From contig JAGAAY010000038.1 of the NCBI GenBank assembly GCA_017615065.1, forward strand, positions 1-55,984: DNA of 55,984 nt, in the 5' to 3' direction. The DNA is from Bacteroidales bacterium (GTDB lineage: Bacteria > Bacteroidota > Bacteroidia > Bacteroidales > UBA932). Shown here piece by piece: positions 7,649 through 15,290 of this stretch. Numbering within the stretch: the stretch's first letter is position 1; every line of letters starts with the position of its first letter. The notes under the pieces are model-generated. The model was not told the origin of the DNA. It worked only from the letters and a program-made list of their open reading frames with translations, and made no database searches. A program made the position numbers and the translations under genes.

Positions 7649-9340
7649 TTAGTCCACTTTGTAATCGTTGTGGTCGATGCCCAGGCGGGCTTCCATGACA
7701 TTCATCACATAATCTCCGCTCTTCTCGCATTCGTTCACCATGTCCATGAACACTGTGCCGGCCTCGTATGTATAAACGTGATTGTCCACATCCGTGACGT
7801 TGCGCTGGCGGAGGGCATTGCGAAGTGCGTTCATCTTTTTCTCCACCTCGATGGAATCCTCCATATTGACATCCTCCCTGCGGCCTGCCAGGGCCTTGTT
7901 CATAAGGGCCATGGCCTCTTCCATCAGGTGGGTCATTTCAGTGCCGGATTCAATCTGCTCGGGAGTGAACACGATATTCTTGTCCTTCTTGCGGCGGAGC
8001 ACCCGGGCTATGTTGTAGAAGCTGTCGCCAACAGATTCGAGTTCGCCGATCTGGCGGAGCATGGAGCGGATCTTGTTCTTGGTGTCGTCCGACAGATGGG
8101 CATCGCCCACCTGGCCCAGATACTTGGCGATTTCGTTCTCCATGCTGTCGGAGATGTCCTCGTATTTCTCTACCCGTTCGAAGAGCTTGTTGAAGGATTC
8201 ATCGTCATCGGCCTTGTAAAGCTCCTTCACAATACCGAACATACGCAGCATGCGCTCGCCGAAGATTGCGATCTCCTTCTGGGCCTGGAATACGGAAAGT
8301 TCCGGGGTCTTCATGATACCGCCACGGATATATTTGAGGCGGAACTCCTCTTCCTCATCGGCCTTCCTGGGCTTGATTAAGGCGCAGACGATTTTCTCTA
8401 TCTGCGGTATGAACCATATCAGGACGGCGGTATTGATGACATTGAAGAAGGTATGGAAGGTGGCAAGGGCGAATGACAGCTGCGTTGCGCTCTGGCTATC
8501 GGCATCCGGATCCATGCCCACGACGTTGCACACCAGCCGCACGAAGGGGAAGAATGCGATGAGCACCCATATCACGCCAAAAACGTTGAAGAGAAGGTGC
8601 GCGAGGGCCGTCCTCCTTGCCTGTGTATTGGCGTTAAGCGCGGCCAGGTTTGCCGTAACGGTGGTGCCGATATTCTCTCCCATAACCAGCGCTATGCCCT
8701 GATAAATCGTTATTGCGCCGGTGGAGCATAATACCATTGTAATAGCCATAAGCGCCGCCGAGCTCTGTACGATGGCGGTGAGAATTGTGCCGATGAGCAG
8801 GAACAGCAGTATGGTGCCGTAATTCGTATGGAAGCTGGCGAAGAATGCCACCACGGCCGGCTTGCTGGCCAGGTCCATCTCCACGCCGGTCTGTTTTAGC
8901 ATTCCCAGGGCGAACAGCAGGAAGCTGAGTCCGAAGAGGAAATCTCCCAGATAGCGGTGCTTGCGCAGCTGTATGAGGACGATGCCGACAAGGAATACCG
9001 GCCATACCACATTGGCGATGTTGAAGGAAAAACCGGCCGACATTATCCACGCGCTCATGGTTGTGCCGATGTTGGCGCCCATGATTACCGAAATTGCCTG
9101 GGCGAGCGTGAGCAGAGCCGCATTCACGAACGACACTGTCATGACTGTGGTTGCGGCCGATGACTGCACCGCCACAGTAACCAGCGCGCCGGTTGCCACC
9201 CCTGAGAAACGGTTGGTTGTCATTGCGCCCAGAACGTGACGCAGCTGGGGACCCGCCATCTTCTGCAGGGCCTCGCTCATCACTTTCATTCCGTATATCA
9301 GGAGGGCTATCGAGCCCAGGAGTTTCAGGATAATAAGCAT
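7649..9340 (-). CDS. Na+/phosphate symporter with C-terminal PhoU domain
   Basis: 563 residues. The membrane half contains the two inverted repeats of the NptA/PNaS family, each marked by a QSSAA motif (QSSAATT at 59-65, QSSAALM at 192-198) and followed by GANIGTT or GENIGTT. From about residue 350 the protein is a cytosolic PhoU-like helical bundle. The family imports phosphate with sodium at the inner membrane; the fused PhoU part presumably regulates it. It is the first gene of a five-gene operon with a lipoprotein, a Nudix hydrolase and two exported proteins. Confidence 0.9.
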   Translation of the reverse strand: MLIILKLLGSIALLIYGMKVMSEALQKMAGPQLRHVLGAMTTNRFSGVATGALVTVAVQSSAATTVMTVSFVNAALLTLAQAISVIMGANIGTTMSAWIMSAGFSFNIANVVWPVFLVGIVLIQLRKHRYLGDFLFGLSFLLFALGMLKQTGVEMDLASKPAVVAFFASFHTNYGTILLFLLIGTILTAIVQSSAALMAITMVLCSTGAITIYQGIALVMGENIGTTVTANLAALNANTQARRTALAHLLFNVFGVIWVLIAFFPFVRLVCNVVGMDPDADSQSATQLSFALATFHTFFNVINTAVLIWFIPQIEKIVCALIKPRKADEEEEFRLKYIRGGIMKTPELSVFQAQKEIAIFGERMLRMFGIVKELYKADDDESFNKLFERVEKYEDISDSMENEIAKYLGQVGDAHLSDDTKNKIRSMLRQIGELESVGDSFYNIARVLRRKKDKNIVFTPEQIESGTEMTHLMEEAMALMNKALAGRREDVNMEDSIEVEKKMNALRNALRQRNVTDVDNHVYTYEAGTVFMDMVNECEKSGDYVMNVMEARLGIDHNDYKVD

Positions 9341-9359
9341 GTCATAATGTTTAAGCTAT

Positions 9360-9367
9360 CAAATATA
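9360..9367 (-). promoter_or_regulatory. -7 element for the Na/Pi operon
   Basis: The minus strand reads TATATTTG here, placing transcription start near 9356 and leaving a leader of about 15 bases before ATG at 9340. No convincing -33 TTG is seen at the usual distance. Confidence 0.45.
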
Positions 9368-9379
9368 CAAAAAAATTCT

Positions 9380-9412
9380 TAACTTGCAGGGAAATAACAA
9401 TTGCGTATGAAA
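9380..9412 (+). promoter_or_regulatory. Duplicated 33-nt leader, copy 2
   Basis: Identical to 5120-5152 on the other strand, from TAACTTGCAGGG to ATGAAA. It precedes the TonB-domain gene and sits back to back with the Na/Pi promoter. Confidence 0.6.
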
Positions 9413-10276
9413 AAGATACTTGCAATACTGATGGCTATGTGCCTGGCGGCGGGGATTGCCGGAGCGCAGGCAGATTCGTTCGCGGCGTTTCTGAAGTCGT
9501 ATGAGAATACGCCCGGGTGCACTTACATAAGGATGAGTGGAGAGTCTCTCAAAACTGTTGCAAATCAGTTCGGGAATCCTGCTTTCGCCTTCGTTGCCGG
9601 ATATCCTGGTACCACACTTCATATTCTCTCGCTGAACTGGACACAGTTTACGCAGGAGAAATGGGAAGAACTGCGAACCGGAACAATACAATGGCTTGTA
9701 GATGATACGTACCTGGAACTGGGTGCAAACAGCGGCATGGAGTATTTCATCCAGAGGGATGCTGAGACCATTTACGCCATTTTCGCCATATCCACAACCA
9801 GACTTGCCCTGGTTGAGACCAAAGCCCCCATCGCCGATTATCTGGCATACGCACTTGCGCTTGAAAAGCAGAACACCGATGTTATCGAGATAGCAGACGA
9901 TGTCGTAGAGGAAGCGGAGCCGGGAGCACAGTCGGTTCCGGAGGATGAGCCAATCCCTTATCAGCTTGTAGAGGTACGGCCCACTTTTAATGGCGGCGGA
10001 GAGAACAGGTTCTATGAATGGATTGCAAATAATTTAGTATATCCGGAATCGGCCAAAGCTAATGGTATAACAGGCGATGTCATTGTTGGTATGATTATTA
10101 ATAAAGACGGGTCTGTAAGTGATATAAAGGTTATGAGAGGCGCGGACCCGCTATTGGATAAAGAAGCGTTGCGAGTAATACAGTCATGTCCCAAATGGAC
10201 GCCAGGAAAGCAGGACGGCCGCCCGGTAAAAGTCAATTTTGTTGCAAAAATATCATTCAGTTTAAGACACAGATAA
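9407..10276 (+). CDS. Exported protein with C-terminal TonB domain
   Basis: 289 residues from ATG at 9407 (a TTG two codons upstream is also in frame). Signal peptide ends near AGIAGAQA. Residues 20-150 form an N-terminal domain I do not recognise. An acidic linker rich in E, D and P follows, and the last 90 residues are a TonB C-terminal domain: a segment beginning LVYPESAKANGITGDVIV, then KDGSVSDIKVMRG and a final CPKWTPGKQDGRPVKV. Proteins of this kind contact TonB-dependent outer-membrane receptors or act as periplasmic binding modules. Unlike a classical TonB there is no long Pro-rich spacer and the N-terminal helix looks cleavable, so energy transduction is doubtful. Confidence 0.75.
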   Translation: MKKILAILMAMCLAAGIAGAQADSFAAFLKSYENTPGCTYIRMSGESLKTVANQFGNPAFAFVAGYPGTTLHILSLNWTQFTQEKWEELRTGTIQWLVDDTYLELGANSGMEYFIQRDAETIYAIFAISTTRLALVETKAPIADYLAYALALEKQNTDVIEIADDVVEEAEPGAQSVPEDEPIPYQLVEVRPTFNGGGENRFYEWIANNLVYPESAKANGITGDVIVGMIINKDGSVSDIKVMRGADPLLDKEALRVIQSCPKWTPGKQDGRPVKVNFVAKISFSLRHR

Positions 10277-10281
10277 TTATC

Positions 10282-10668
10282 ATGAAAGCAAAGCACATCA
10301 TCATCATTGCTGCGATGGCGGCCCTCATCGGCCTTGCAACTGCATGCCAGTCGAATCCCAACAGCCCTCTGGCCCTTGCCAAGCAGGCCATGACCGCACT
10401 GCAGAAGGGAGATTATGACGCATTCATCGACACTTTCAATTTCACTGACGCTGAAAAATCTGCATTCTCGGGGCTAATTAAGGCTGTGGGCGTGGACCTC
10501 ATCGAAAACGGCGAAGGAATCGAGAGCTTCAAATTCACGGACACGGAGATCGGCAGCGAGAAGGCATCAATCACCGTGCACATCAAATACAACAACGGTT
10601 CGGAAGGCGACGAAATCCTGAAATTCGTAAAGAAGGACGGTGCCTGGTATCAGGAGTGGGGACAATAA
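10282..10668 (+). CDS. DUF4878-like lipoprotein
   Basis: 128 residues from ATG at 10282. The lipoprotein signal ends LATAC with Cys22. The mature domain begins with a helix PLALAKQAMTALQKGDYDAF and ends in beta strands and KFVKKDGAWYQEW, the pattern of the NTF2-like DUF4878 lipoproteins of Bacteroidales. The function is unknown. It lies 5 bases after the TonB-domain gene and 3 bases before priA, so all three appear co-transcribed. Confidence 0.75.
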   Translation: MKAKHIIIIAAMAALIGLATACQSNPNSPLALAKQAMTALQKGDYDAFIDTFNFTDAEKSAFSGLIKAVGVDLIENGEGIESFKFTDTEIGSEKASITVHIKYNNGSEGDEILKFVKKDGAWYQEWGQ

Positions 10669-10671
10669 GCC

Positions 10672-12867
10672 GTGCCTGAGACCTGCCGGTACATACAGGT
10701 AATAATACCGCTCAGACTTGACTGGGAGCCGTTTTACAAGCTTCCCGAAGGGGTCGATGTCGTGGTGGGAGACCGCGTTCGCGTGATGTTCGCCGGGCGC
10801 CGTTACATCGCAGTGGTGAGCACCGTTGGCGTAACTCCCCCGCCATCGATCACTGTTTTCCCCATTCAATCGGCCGAGAGCACCGCGCTGCGTATCCCTG
10901 AGACTGATATTAGCCTGTGGAGGCAGGTTGCCACCTATTATATGTGCAGCGTGGGAGAGGTGTACCGCATGGCCGGGCCTCCCCTTCGGGCCGAAGAAAG
11001 CGACGAGCGCAGGTTGCAGCAAAAACGTGCCGCTTTTGAAAAACTGGTCAAAGCCTACGAGTCCAAACGGGACAGGCTCCTCAAGAGCATTTCCATTCGC
11101 GAAGAGAAACTGGACCAAGCCCGCGAAAGCGCACGCACAAAGCCAGAAACCATCATACGTCTACAGCAGGAAGCCGATAACTTCAAGGCCGATCTGGCCT
11201 CGCTGCAAAAGCCTGAGCAGGCGCTGGTTGAGCAGGAAGAACTAAAGTTGGACATCACATTGTCTCCCCTGCAGTCGCATGCACTGGAATGCATACATAA
11301 AGGCCTCGCCGGCGGCAAGCCCGTTTTGCTTCACGGGGTTACCGGATCCGGCAAGACGGAACTGTATCTTACGCTTGCTGCAGAAGTGTTGCGAGCCGGT
11401 GGAAATGTGCTTTATCTGGTGCCGGAAATTGCCCTCTCCAGGCAGCTGGAAGACCGAATCCGTACCTGTGTACCCTATGTTCAGGTATACCATTCGGCTG
11501 AGACTACAGGTCACAAGAACGCTGTTGTTGCAACCATGCGCAGAGACGAGCCCTACATGGTGCTTGGAACGCGTTCCGCCCTGTTCCTCCCCCACCGCGG
11601 CCTTATGCTGGTTATCGTTGACGAAGAGCACGATACATCCTACAAACAGAGTTCTCCCGCCCCCTGTTATCACGCCCGCGAAACAGCCGTGATGCTGGCA
11701 AAGATTCACGGCGCAGGAATAGTGCTGGGAAGCGCCACTCCGTCGCTTGAATCCCTGTATAACGCATCGGCCGGACGCTATGTAAAAGTGGAGCTGGACG
11801 AGCCCTATTACAGCGGTTCATCCGCCACTGTGGAAATCATCGACACAGTAGCAGAAACCAGAAAACGCGGAATGATTGGAACGCTGTCAAAGAAGCTGAT
11901 AGAGGCTCTCACCGAAACTCTTGCTGCAGGTGAACAGGCAGTGCTTCTGCGTTCCCGCCGCAGCTACGCACCGGTACTTCAGTGCACCGCCTGCGGGCAC
12001 ATTCCAAAGTGCCCTTCCTGCAACGTCGCCCTCAGCTATCACAAGTCGCCCGACCAGCTCGTCTGCCACTACTGCGGCCGCACCTTCCCGTACACCGGAG
12101 CATGCTCGGAATGCGGTGGCGAACTACAAATGCTCGGCGCCGGCACCCAGCGAGTGGAAGAGGAACTCCGCGAACTGTTCCCATCGGCCCGTATCGCCCG
12201 CATCGACTCCGACACCGGTGCGGATCCGGAAGTGATCCGCAGCTTTGCGGCCGGCGGCATCGACATCCTGGTGGGCACCCAGATGATCACCAAAGGCTTC
12301 GACTTCGCCGGTGTGCGCCTCGTGGCCATCACCCAGGCCGACAACATCCTCGGCGTGCAGGACTTCAGGGCCGATGAATACGCCATCCAGCTCCTCACCC
12401 AGTTCATGGGCCGATGCGGCCGCCGCGGAACCCCCGGCCGCTTCCTCATCCAAACCCGCGAACCCGCCCATCCGGTGTTTGAACGACTGATTACGTCTTG
12501 TCACACTGAGGTTTCTTTTTGTCATACCGAGGCCCCACAGGGGCCGAGTGTATCTCACTCATTGGAAGAGCGCCGCCTCTTCAACTACCCTCCCTACACG
12601 CGCCTCATCCACCTCACCCTTCGGGAATCCTCCCCGCAGCGCTCCCGCAGCCTTGCCTACGACCTGGCTCGCTCCCTGCCCGTATCCGCCATCGGCCCGT
12701 ACACCCCTCCCGGAGACCACATCCCCGGCGAATTCCCCTGCCAGCTACGCATCTCCCTCCCCCGCGACAAATCCCTCCTCCGCACCAAAGAGGCAATCCA
12801 CGCCTCCGTGAAGGACTTTGAAACCCGCACCCACGCCCGGGTCCACATTGACGTAGATCCTGTTTAA
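10672..12867 (+). CDS. priA: Primosomal protein N' (replication restart helicase)
   Basis: 731 residues from GTG at 10672. The order is the PriA one: an N-terminal DNA-binding domain (YIQVIIPLRLDWEPFYKLP), a helicase core with Walker A GVTGSGKTE (Lys near 228), a DEEH box (near 317), a block of eight zinc-binding cysteines around residues 437-480 (CTACGHIPKCPSC and CHYCG...CSECGG), then QMITKGFDF. PriA reloads the replisome at stalled forks. The region near residues 609-629 (SCHTEVSFCHTEAPQGPSVS) is unusual: it is encoded by a palindromic repeat inserted in frame between FERL and EERRLFNYPPYT, where other PriA proteins run straight through. Confidence 0.93.
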   Translation: MPETCRYIQVIIPLRLDWEPFYKLPEGVDVVVGDRVRVMFAGRRYIAVVSTVGVTPPPSITVFPIQSAESTALRIPETDISLWRQVATYYMCSVGEVYRMAGPPLRAEESDERRLQQKRAAFEKLVKAYESKRDRLLKSISIREEKLDQARESARTKPETIIRLQQEADNFKADLASLQKPEQALVEQEELKLDITLSPLQSHALECIHKGLAGGKPVLLHGVTGSGKTELYLTLAAEVLRAGGNVLYLVPEIALSRQLEDRIRTCVPYVQVYHSAETTGHKNAVVATMRRDEPYMVLGTRSALFLPHRGLMLVIVDEEHDTSYKQSSPAPCYHARETAVMLAKIHGAGIVLGSATPSLESLYNASAGRYVKVELDEPYYSGSSATVEIIDTVAETRKRGMIGTLSKKLIEALTETLAAGEQAVLLRSRRSYAPVLQCTACGHIPKCPSCNVALSYHKSPDQLVCHYCGRTFPYTGACSECGGELQMLGAGTQRVEEELRELFPSARIARIDSDTGADPEVIRSFAAGGIDILVGTQMITKGFDFAGVRLVAITQADNILGVQDFRADEYAIQLLTQFMGRCGRRGTPGRFLIQTREPAHPVFERLITSCHTEVSFCHTEAPQGPSVSHSLEERRLFNYPPYTRLIHLTLRESSPQRSRSLAYDLARSLPVSAIGPYTPPGDHIPGEFPCQLRISLPRDKSLLRTKEAIHASVKDFETRTHARVHIDVDPV
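12500..12556 (+). repeat. Palindromic repeat inserted in the priA coding sequence
   Basis: A 36-bp unit at 12521-12556 runs from GTCATACCGAGGCCCC through CAGGGGCCGAG to TATCTC. It shares the GTCATnnCGAG...CGAG...ATCTC frame of the 40-bp inserts in fakA and murF, with a different palindromic centre. A related half-unit GTCACACTGAGG precedes it at 12500. The reading frame stays open. Confidence 0.6.
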
Positions 12868-12879
12868 CATCATTCCCGC

Positions 12880-12911
12880 GAAACACACGAAAGAACCGTT
12901 TCGTGCGTTTC
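12880..12911 (+). terminator. Hairpin downstream of priA, probable terminator
   Basis: The arms at 12880-12892 and 12899-12911 pair over 13 positions with one mismatch around the loop GAACCG, 13 bases after the priA stop codon. There is no clean T-run (CATTATT follows), so a terminator is the likely but not certain role. Confidence 0.45.
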
Positions 12912-12913
12912 AT

Positions 12914-12994
12914 TATTCCAGGGCTTGGGCTTCAGCCACGGCAAGAGACCCCACTGATACATGTATGCCGTCCCTCCTCTCGCGAGCAGGCAAG
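12914..12994 (-). repeat. Dispersed ~82-bp repeat, copy 1
   Basis: The reverse complement of this segment matches 55323-55405 closely, including GGGACGGCATA, ATGTATCAGT, GGGTCTCTTGCCGTGGCTG and GCCCAAGCCCTGGAAT. Internal ACGGCA and TGCCGT can pair. No coding capacity is evident. Confidence 0.7.
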
Positions 12995-13089
12995 CCGCCA
13001 CGTGCGCCCGAATCCCAACCACACACGCACTGCCCCTACACCCCCAATAATCGCTGGCGGCCATGTGTTTGTGTATGAGCAAAATACGT

Positions 13090-13123
13090 GTTTATGGGTG
13101 CAACAAAAATTGCACCCATAAAC
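13090..13123. repeat. Perfect 14-bp inverted repeat
   Basis: GTTTATGGGTGCAA (13090-13103) and its exact complement (13110-13123) surround the 6-base loop CAAAAA. There is no T-run after it. The symmetry would suit a protein-binding site or an RNA hairpin. Confidence 0.7.
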
Positions 13124-13183
13124 AAGGAACTCACTGATTGTCAACTAGTTGAGCGCCAGCCAATAAACCAGCTGAAGAGGCAG

Positions 13184-13275
13184 GTGCGCCCGAAGGTGTC
13201 AGCCAATGGACCTTCGGGAGCAAAAAGGGGCCAAAATGCGCCCGAAGGTGCTCGTCAATGTACCTTCGGGCGCAC
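13184..13275. repeat. 92-bp double-hairpin intergenic repeat, copy 2
   Basis: Two palindromes of the TGCGCCCGAAGGT type, separated by a spacer containing GGGGCCAAAA. The segment aligns over its whole length with the reverse complement of 5204-5295. The hairpin arms are better conserved than the loops. Confidence 0.8.
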
Positions 13276-13394
13276 CCGGCGGGCGAATACACCGACTCGG
13301 CGTCATTTGGGGACTGAAAATGATCCCCAACCCACAAAATCACGGGTTCGGCGTCATTTAAAGGCCATTTTTGACGCCGAGCGGAAGAATCTTC

Positions 13395-13484
13395 GGGCTA
13401 TTCGCTGATAGAGAAGAAATCAGGTGTCTGGGGGCTTGTCCACCCCGGACACGGGCAGTTGATTTCTTCTCAGGAGAATAGCCC
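13395..13484. repeat. Nested inverted repeat upstream of parA
   Basis: Three pairs of arms are nested: GGGCTATTC with GAATAGCCC (13395-13403 and 13476-13484), AGAAGAAATCA with its complement (13412-13422 and 13460-13470), and an inner TGTC/GACA pair. It would fold into one long interrupted hairpin about 90 bases long. It could be a small mobile palindrome, a terminator of an upstream transcript or a binding site. Confidence 0.65.
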
Positions 13485-13498
13485 CTCGGGAACATTTT

Positions 13499-13531
13499 TT
13501 GCAGTCATTTAGGAAATAATTCGTATATTTG
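13499..13531 (+). promoter_or_regulatory. Promoter of the parA-parB operon
   Basis: TTG at 13499-13501, then 22 bases, then TATATTTG at 13524-13531. Transcription would start near 13535, leaving a GC-rich leader of about 72 bases before ATG at 13607. Confidence 0.55.
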
Positions 13532-13606
13532 CAGACTTTATCGGCCGCGCGTACGTGAGTCGTGCACGTGGGTGAACGGAAAATTGCGGCCGTGTAATAC
13601 GAGATT

Positions 13607-14386
13607 ATGGGAAAAGTCATAGCGATTGCAAACCAGAAGGGCGGAGTGGGAAAAACCACCACCGCAATAAATCTTGCAGCCTCGCTCGCAGTCCTGGAGA
13701 AGAAGGTCCTCATCATCGACGCAGACCCTCAGGCCAATACAACATCGGGCCTGAACTTTTCTCCTGAAGACGACCGCGGACGTACGCTGTACGAGATTCT
13801 CATCGGCAAAATCCAGGCGGAAGACGCTCTTATCCAGACGGAACTCCAGAACCTGCACATGATTCCCTCGCACATCAACCTGGTGGGCGCGGAAATCGAG
13901 ATGCTGGAATGGGAAAACCGCGAAAGCGTGCTCCGCAGGGCCCTGGCTCCCATCAGGGACAACTACGACTTCATAATCATCGACTGCTCCCCTTCCCTGG
14001 GCCTTATCACCGTGAACTGCCTCACTGCAGCAGACTCCGTGATCATCCCCGTCCAGCCGGAATTCTTCGCGCTGGAAGGCCTGGCAAAACTTATCCAGAC
14101 CATACGCCTGGTCCAGAACGGAATCAACCCGGAACTCACCATCGAGGGCTTTGTGGTTACCATGTTCGACGGCCGCACCAAAGTGCACAGCCAGGTGGTG
14201 ATGCAGCTGAGGGAGCATTTCAAGGATCTGGTGTTCAACACCATCATCCAGAGGAGCATCCGCCTGTCGGAAGCCCCTTCGCACGGAAAGCCCATCATCC
14301 TCTACGACGTGATGAACAACGGCACTTCCAATTACCTTAACCTTGCCAAGGAAGTCCTTGACAAAAACTCGCAGAACAATGGCTAA
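13607..14386 (+). CDS. parA: Chromosome partitioning ATPase ParA (Soj)
   Basis: 259 residues, the normal length of chromosomal ParA. The deviant Walker A KGGVGKTT is at 11-18, followed by LIIDADPQANTTSGL (A') and the Walker B-like DFIIIDCSPSLG. It lacks the N-terminal HTH of plasmid ParA proteins. ParA forms ATP-dependent gradients on the nucleoid and moves ParB-parS complexes during chromosome segregation. The parB start codon lies inside its last codons (8-base overlap), so the two are translationally coupled. Confidence 0.95.
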   Translation: MGKVIAIANQKGGVGKTTTAINLAASLAVLEKKVLIIDADPQANTTSGLNFSPEDDRGRTLYEILIGKIQAEDALIQTELQNLHMIPSHINLVGAEIEMLEWENRESVLRRALAPIRDNYDFIIIDCSPSLGLITVNCLTAADSVIIPVQPEFFALEGLAKLIQTIRLVQNGINPELTIEGFVVTMFDGRTKVHSQVVMQLREHFKDLVFNTIIQRSIRLSEAPSHGKPIILYDVMNNGTSNYLNLAKEVLDKNSQNNG

Positions 14387-15290
14387 CAAGATACAGCACG
14401 GCCTGGGCAAAGGCCTCGGCGCCCTGCTGGGCGGAGAAGAAATCGGCGAGCTGCGCAAGCCGGTTGCCTACATCAACAAGGAAGTAGCGGGAAACAGGCC
14501 CCAGACAACGGCCGATGTCCTGCGCATTCCCGTGTCGATGATAGAGCCCAACCCCTTCCAGCCCCGCACCGCCTTCGACAACGAAGCCCTCAAGGAGCTG
14601 TCGGACTCCATCCGCACCCTGGGGCTCATCCAGCCCATCACCGTTCGCAAGAGCGGCCAGGACCGTTATCAGATAATCAGCGGCGAACGCCGTTTCCGCG
14701 CCTGCAAGATGGCCGGACTGGACATGGTCCCCGCCTATGTAAGGGATGCCGATGACCAGGGCATGCTGGAAATGGCCATCGTGGAGAACATCCAAAGGGA
14801 GAATCTGGACCCCATCGAAATAGCCCTCAGCTACCAGAGGCTCATCGACGAATGCAACCTCACGCAGGAGCAGATGGCCCAGCGCGTTGGCAAGAACCGC
14901 GTGTCGGTTACCAACCAGCTGCGGCTTCTCAAGCTCCCCGCCAAAGTGCAGCACGACCTCAAGGTGGGCCTCATCAGCGTGGGCCACGCAAAAGTGCTCC
15001 TGGGCGTGGAGGATCCTGCAGTTCAGGAAGAACTCTGCGACAAGATCGTTCGCGGCGGCCTCTCCGTCAGGCAGCTGGAGGACAGGATCCGCGCCATCGG
15101 CAGGGAAGAAAAACCCAGGCCGGAGCCCGCAGAACTGCCCGAAGTGTATTACAGGCTTCTAGAAAACATCGGCCGGTATTTCGGCGACAATATCTCGCTC
15201 AAGCGTTCTGAAAGCGGACGCGGCAGCATAACCATCAAGTTCGATTCCGACGCGCAGATGTCGGAATTCCTCAAGGCATTCGAGAAGTAA
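14379..15290 (+). CDS. parB: Chromosome partitioning protein ParB (Spo0J), CTPase
   Basis: 303 residues from ATG at 14379. The N-terminus has GLGKGLGALLGG, the ParA-contact peptide of the family. The CTP-binding domain includes NPFQPR and ISGERRFRA, followed by ENIQREN and a helix-turn-helix LTQEQMAQRVGKNRVSV that should recognise parS. A C-terminal dimerisation segment closes the protein. It loads on parS sites and slides as a clamp. I could not find a convincing parS in this window. Confidence 0.95.
   Translation: MANKIQHGLGKGLGALLGGEEIGELRKPVAYINKEVAGNRPQTTADVLRIPVSMIEPNPFQPRTAFDNEALKELSDSIRTLGLIQPITVRKSGQDRYQIISGERRFRACKMAGLDMVPAYVRDADDQGMLEMAIVENIQRENLDPIEIALSYQRLIDECNLTQEQMAQRVGKNRVSVTNQLRLLKLPAKVQHDLKVGLISVGHAKVLLGVEDPAVQEELCDKIVRGGLSVRQLEDRIRAIGREEKPRPEPAELPEVYYRLLENIGRYFGDNISLKRSESGRGSITIKFDSDAQMSEFLKAFEK

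Larger units (their letters stand above)
12868..13606. other. 739-bp gene-free region packed with inverted repeats
   Basis: No credible gene was found on either strand. The contents in order are: a terminator-like hairpin after priA, a copy of an approximately 82-bp dispersed repeat, a perfect 14-bp hairpin, the 92-bp double-hairpin repeat, two hairpins with CGGCGTCA arms (13298-13379), a nested inverted repeat (13395-13484) and the parA promoter. The region separates two plus-strand operons. Confidence 0.7.

Noticed and set aside
13561..13580. CACGTG core in the parA leader as a parS site
   Set aside because: The bases on both sides do not form the palindrome expected of parS (TGTTTCACGTGAAACA-like); flanks are GTG and GGT. 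No second copy nearby.
12868..13606. Replication origin next to parAB
   Set aside because: No DnaA-box (TTATCCACA-like) cluster, no AT-rich unwinding stretch and no dnaA/dnaN genes were seen. The inverted repeats are better explained as repeat families.
13538..14458. Long minus-strand reading frame (306 codons) opposite parA
   Set aside because: It mirrors the parA coding sequence, has a composition typical of antisense frames in GC-rich genes and no recognisable motif.
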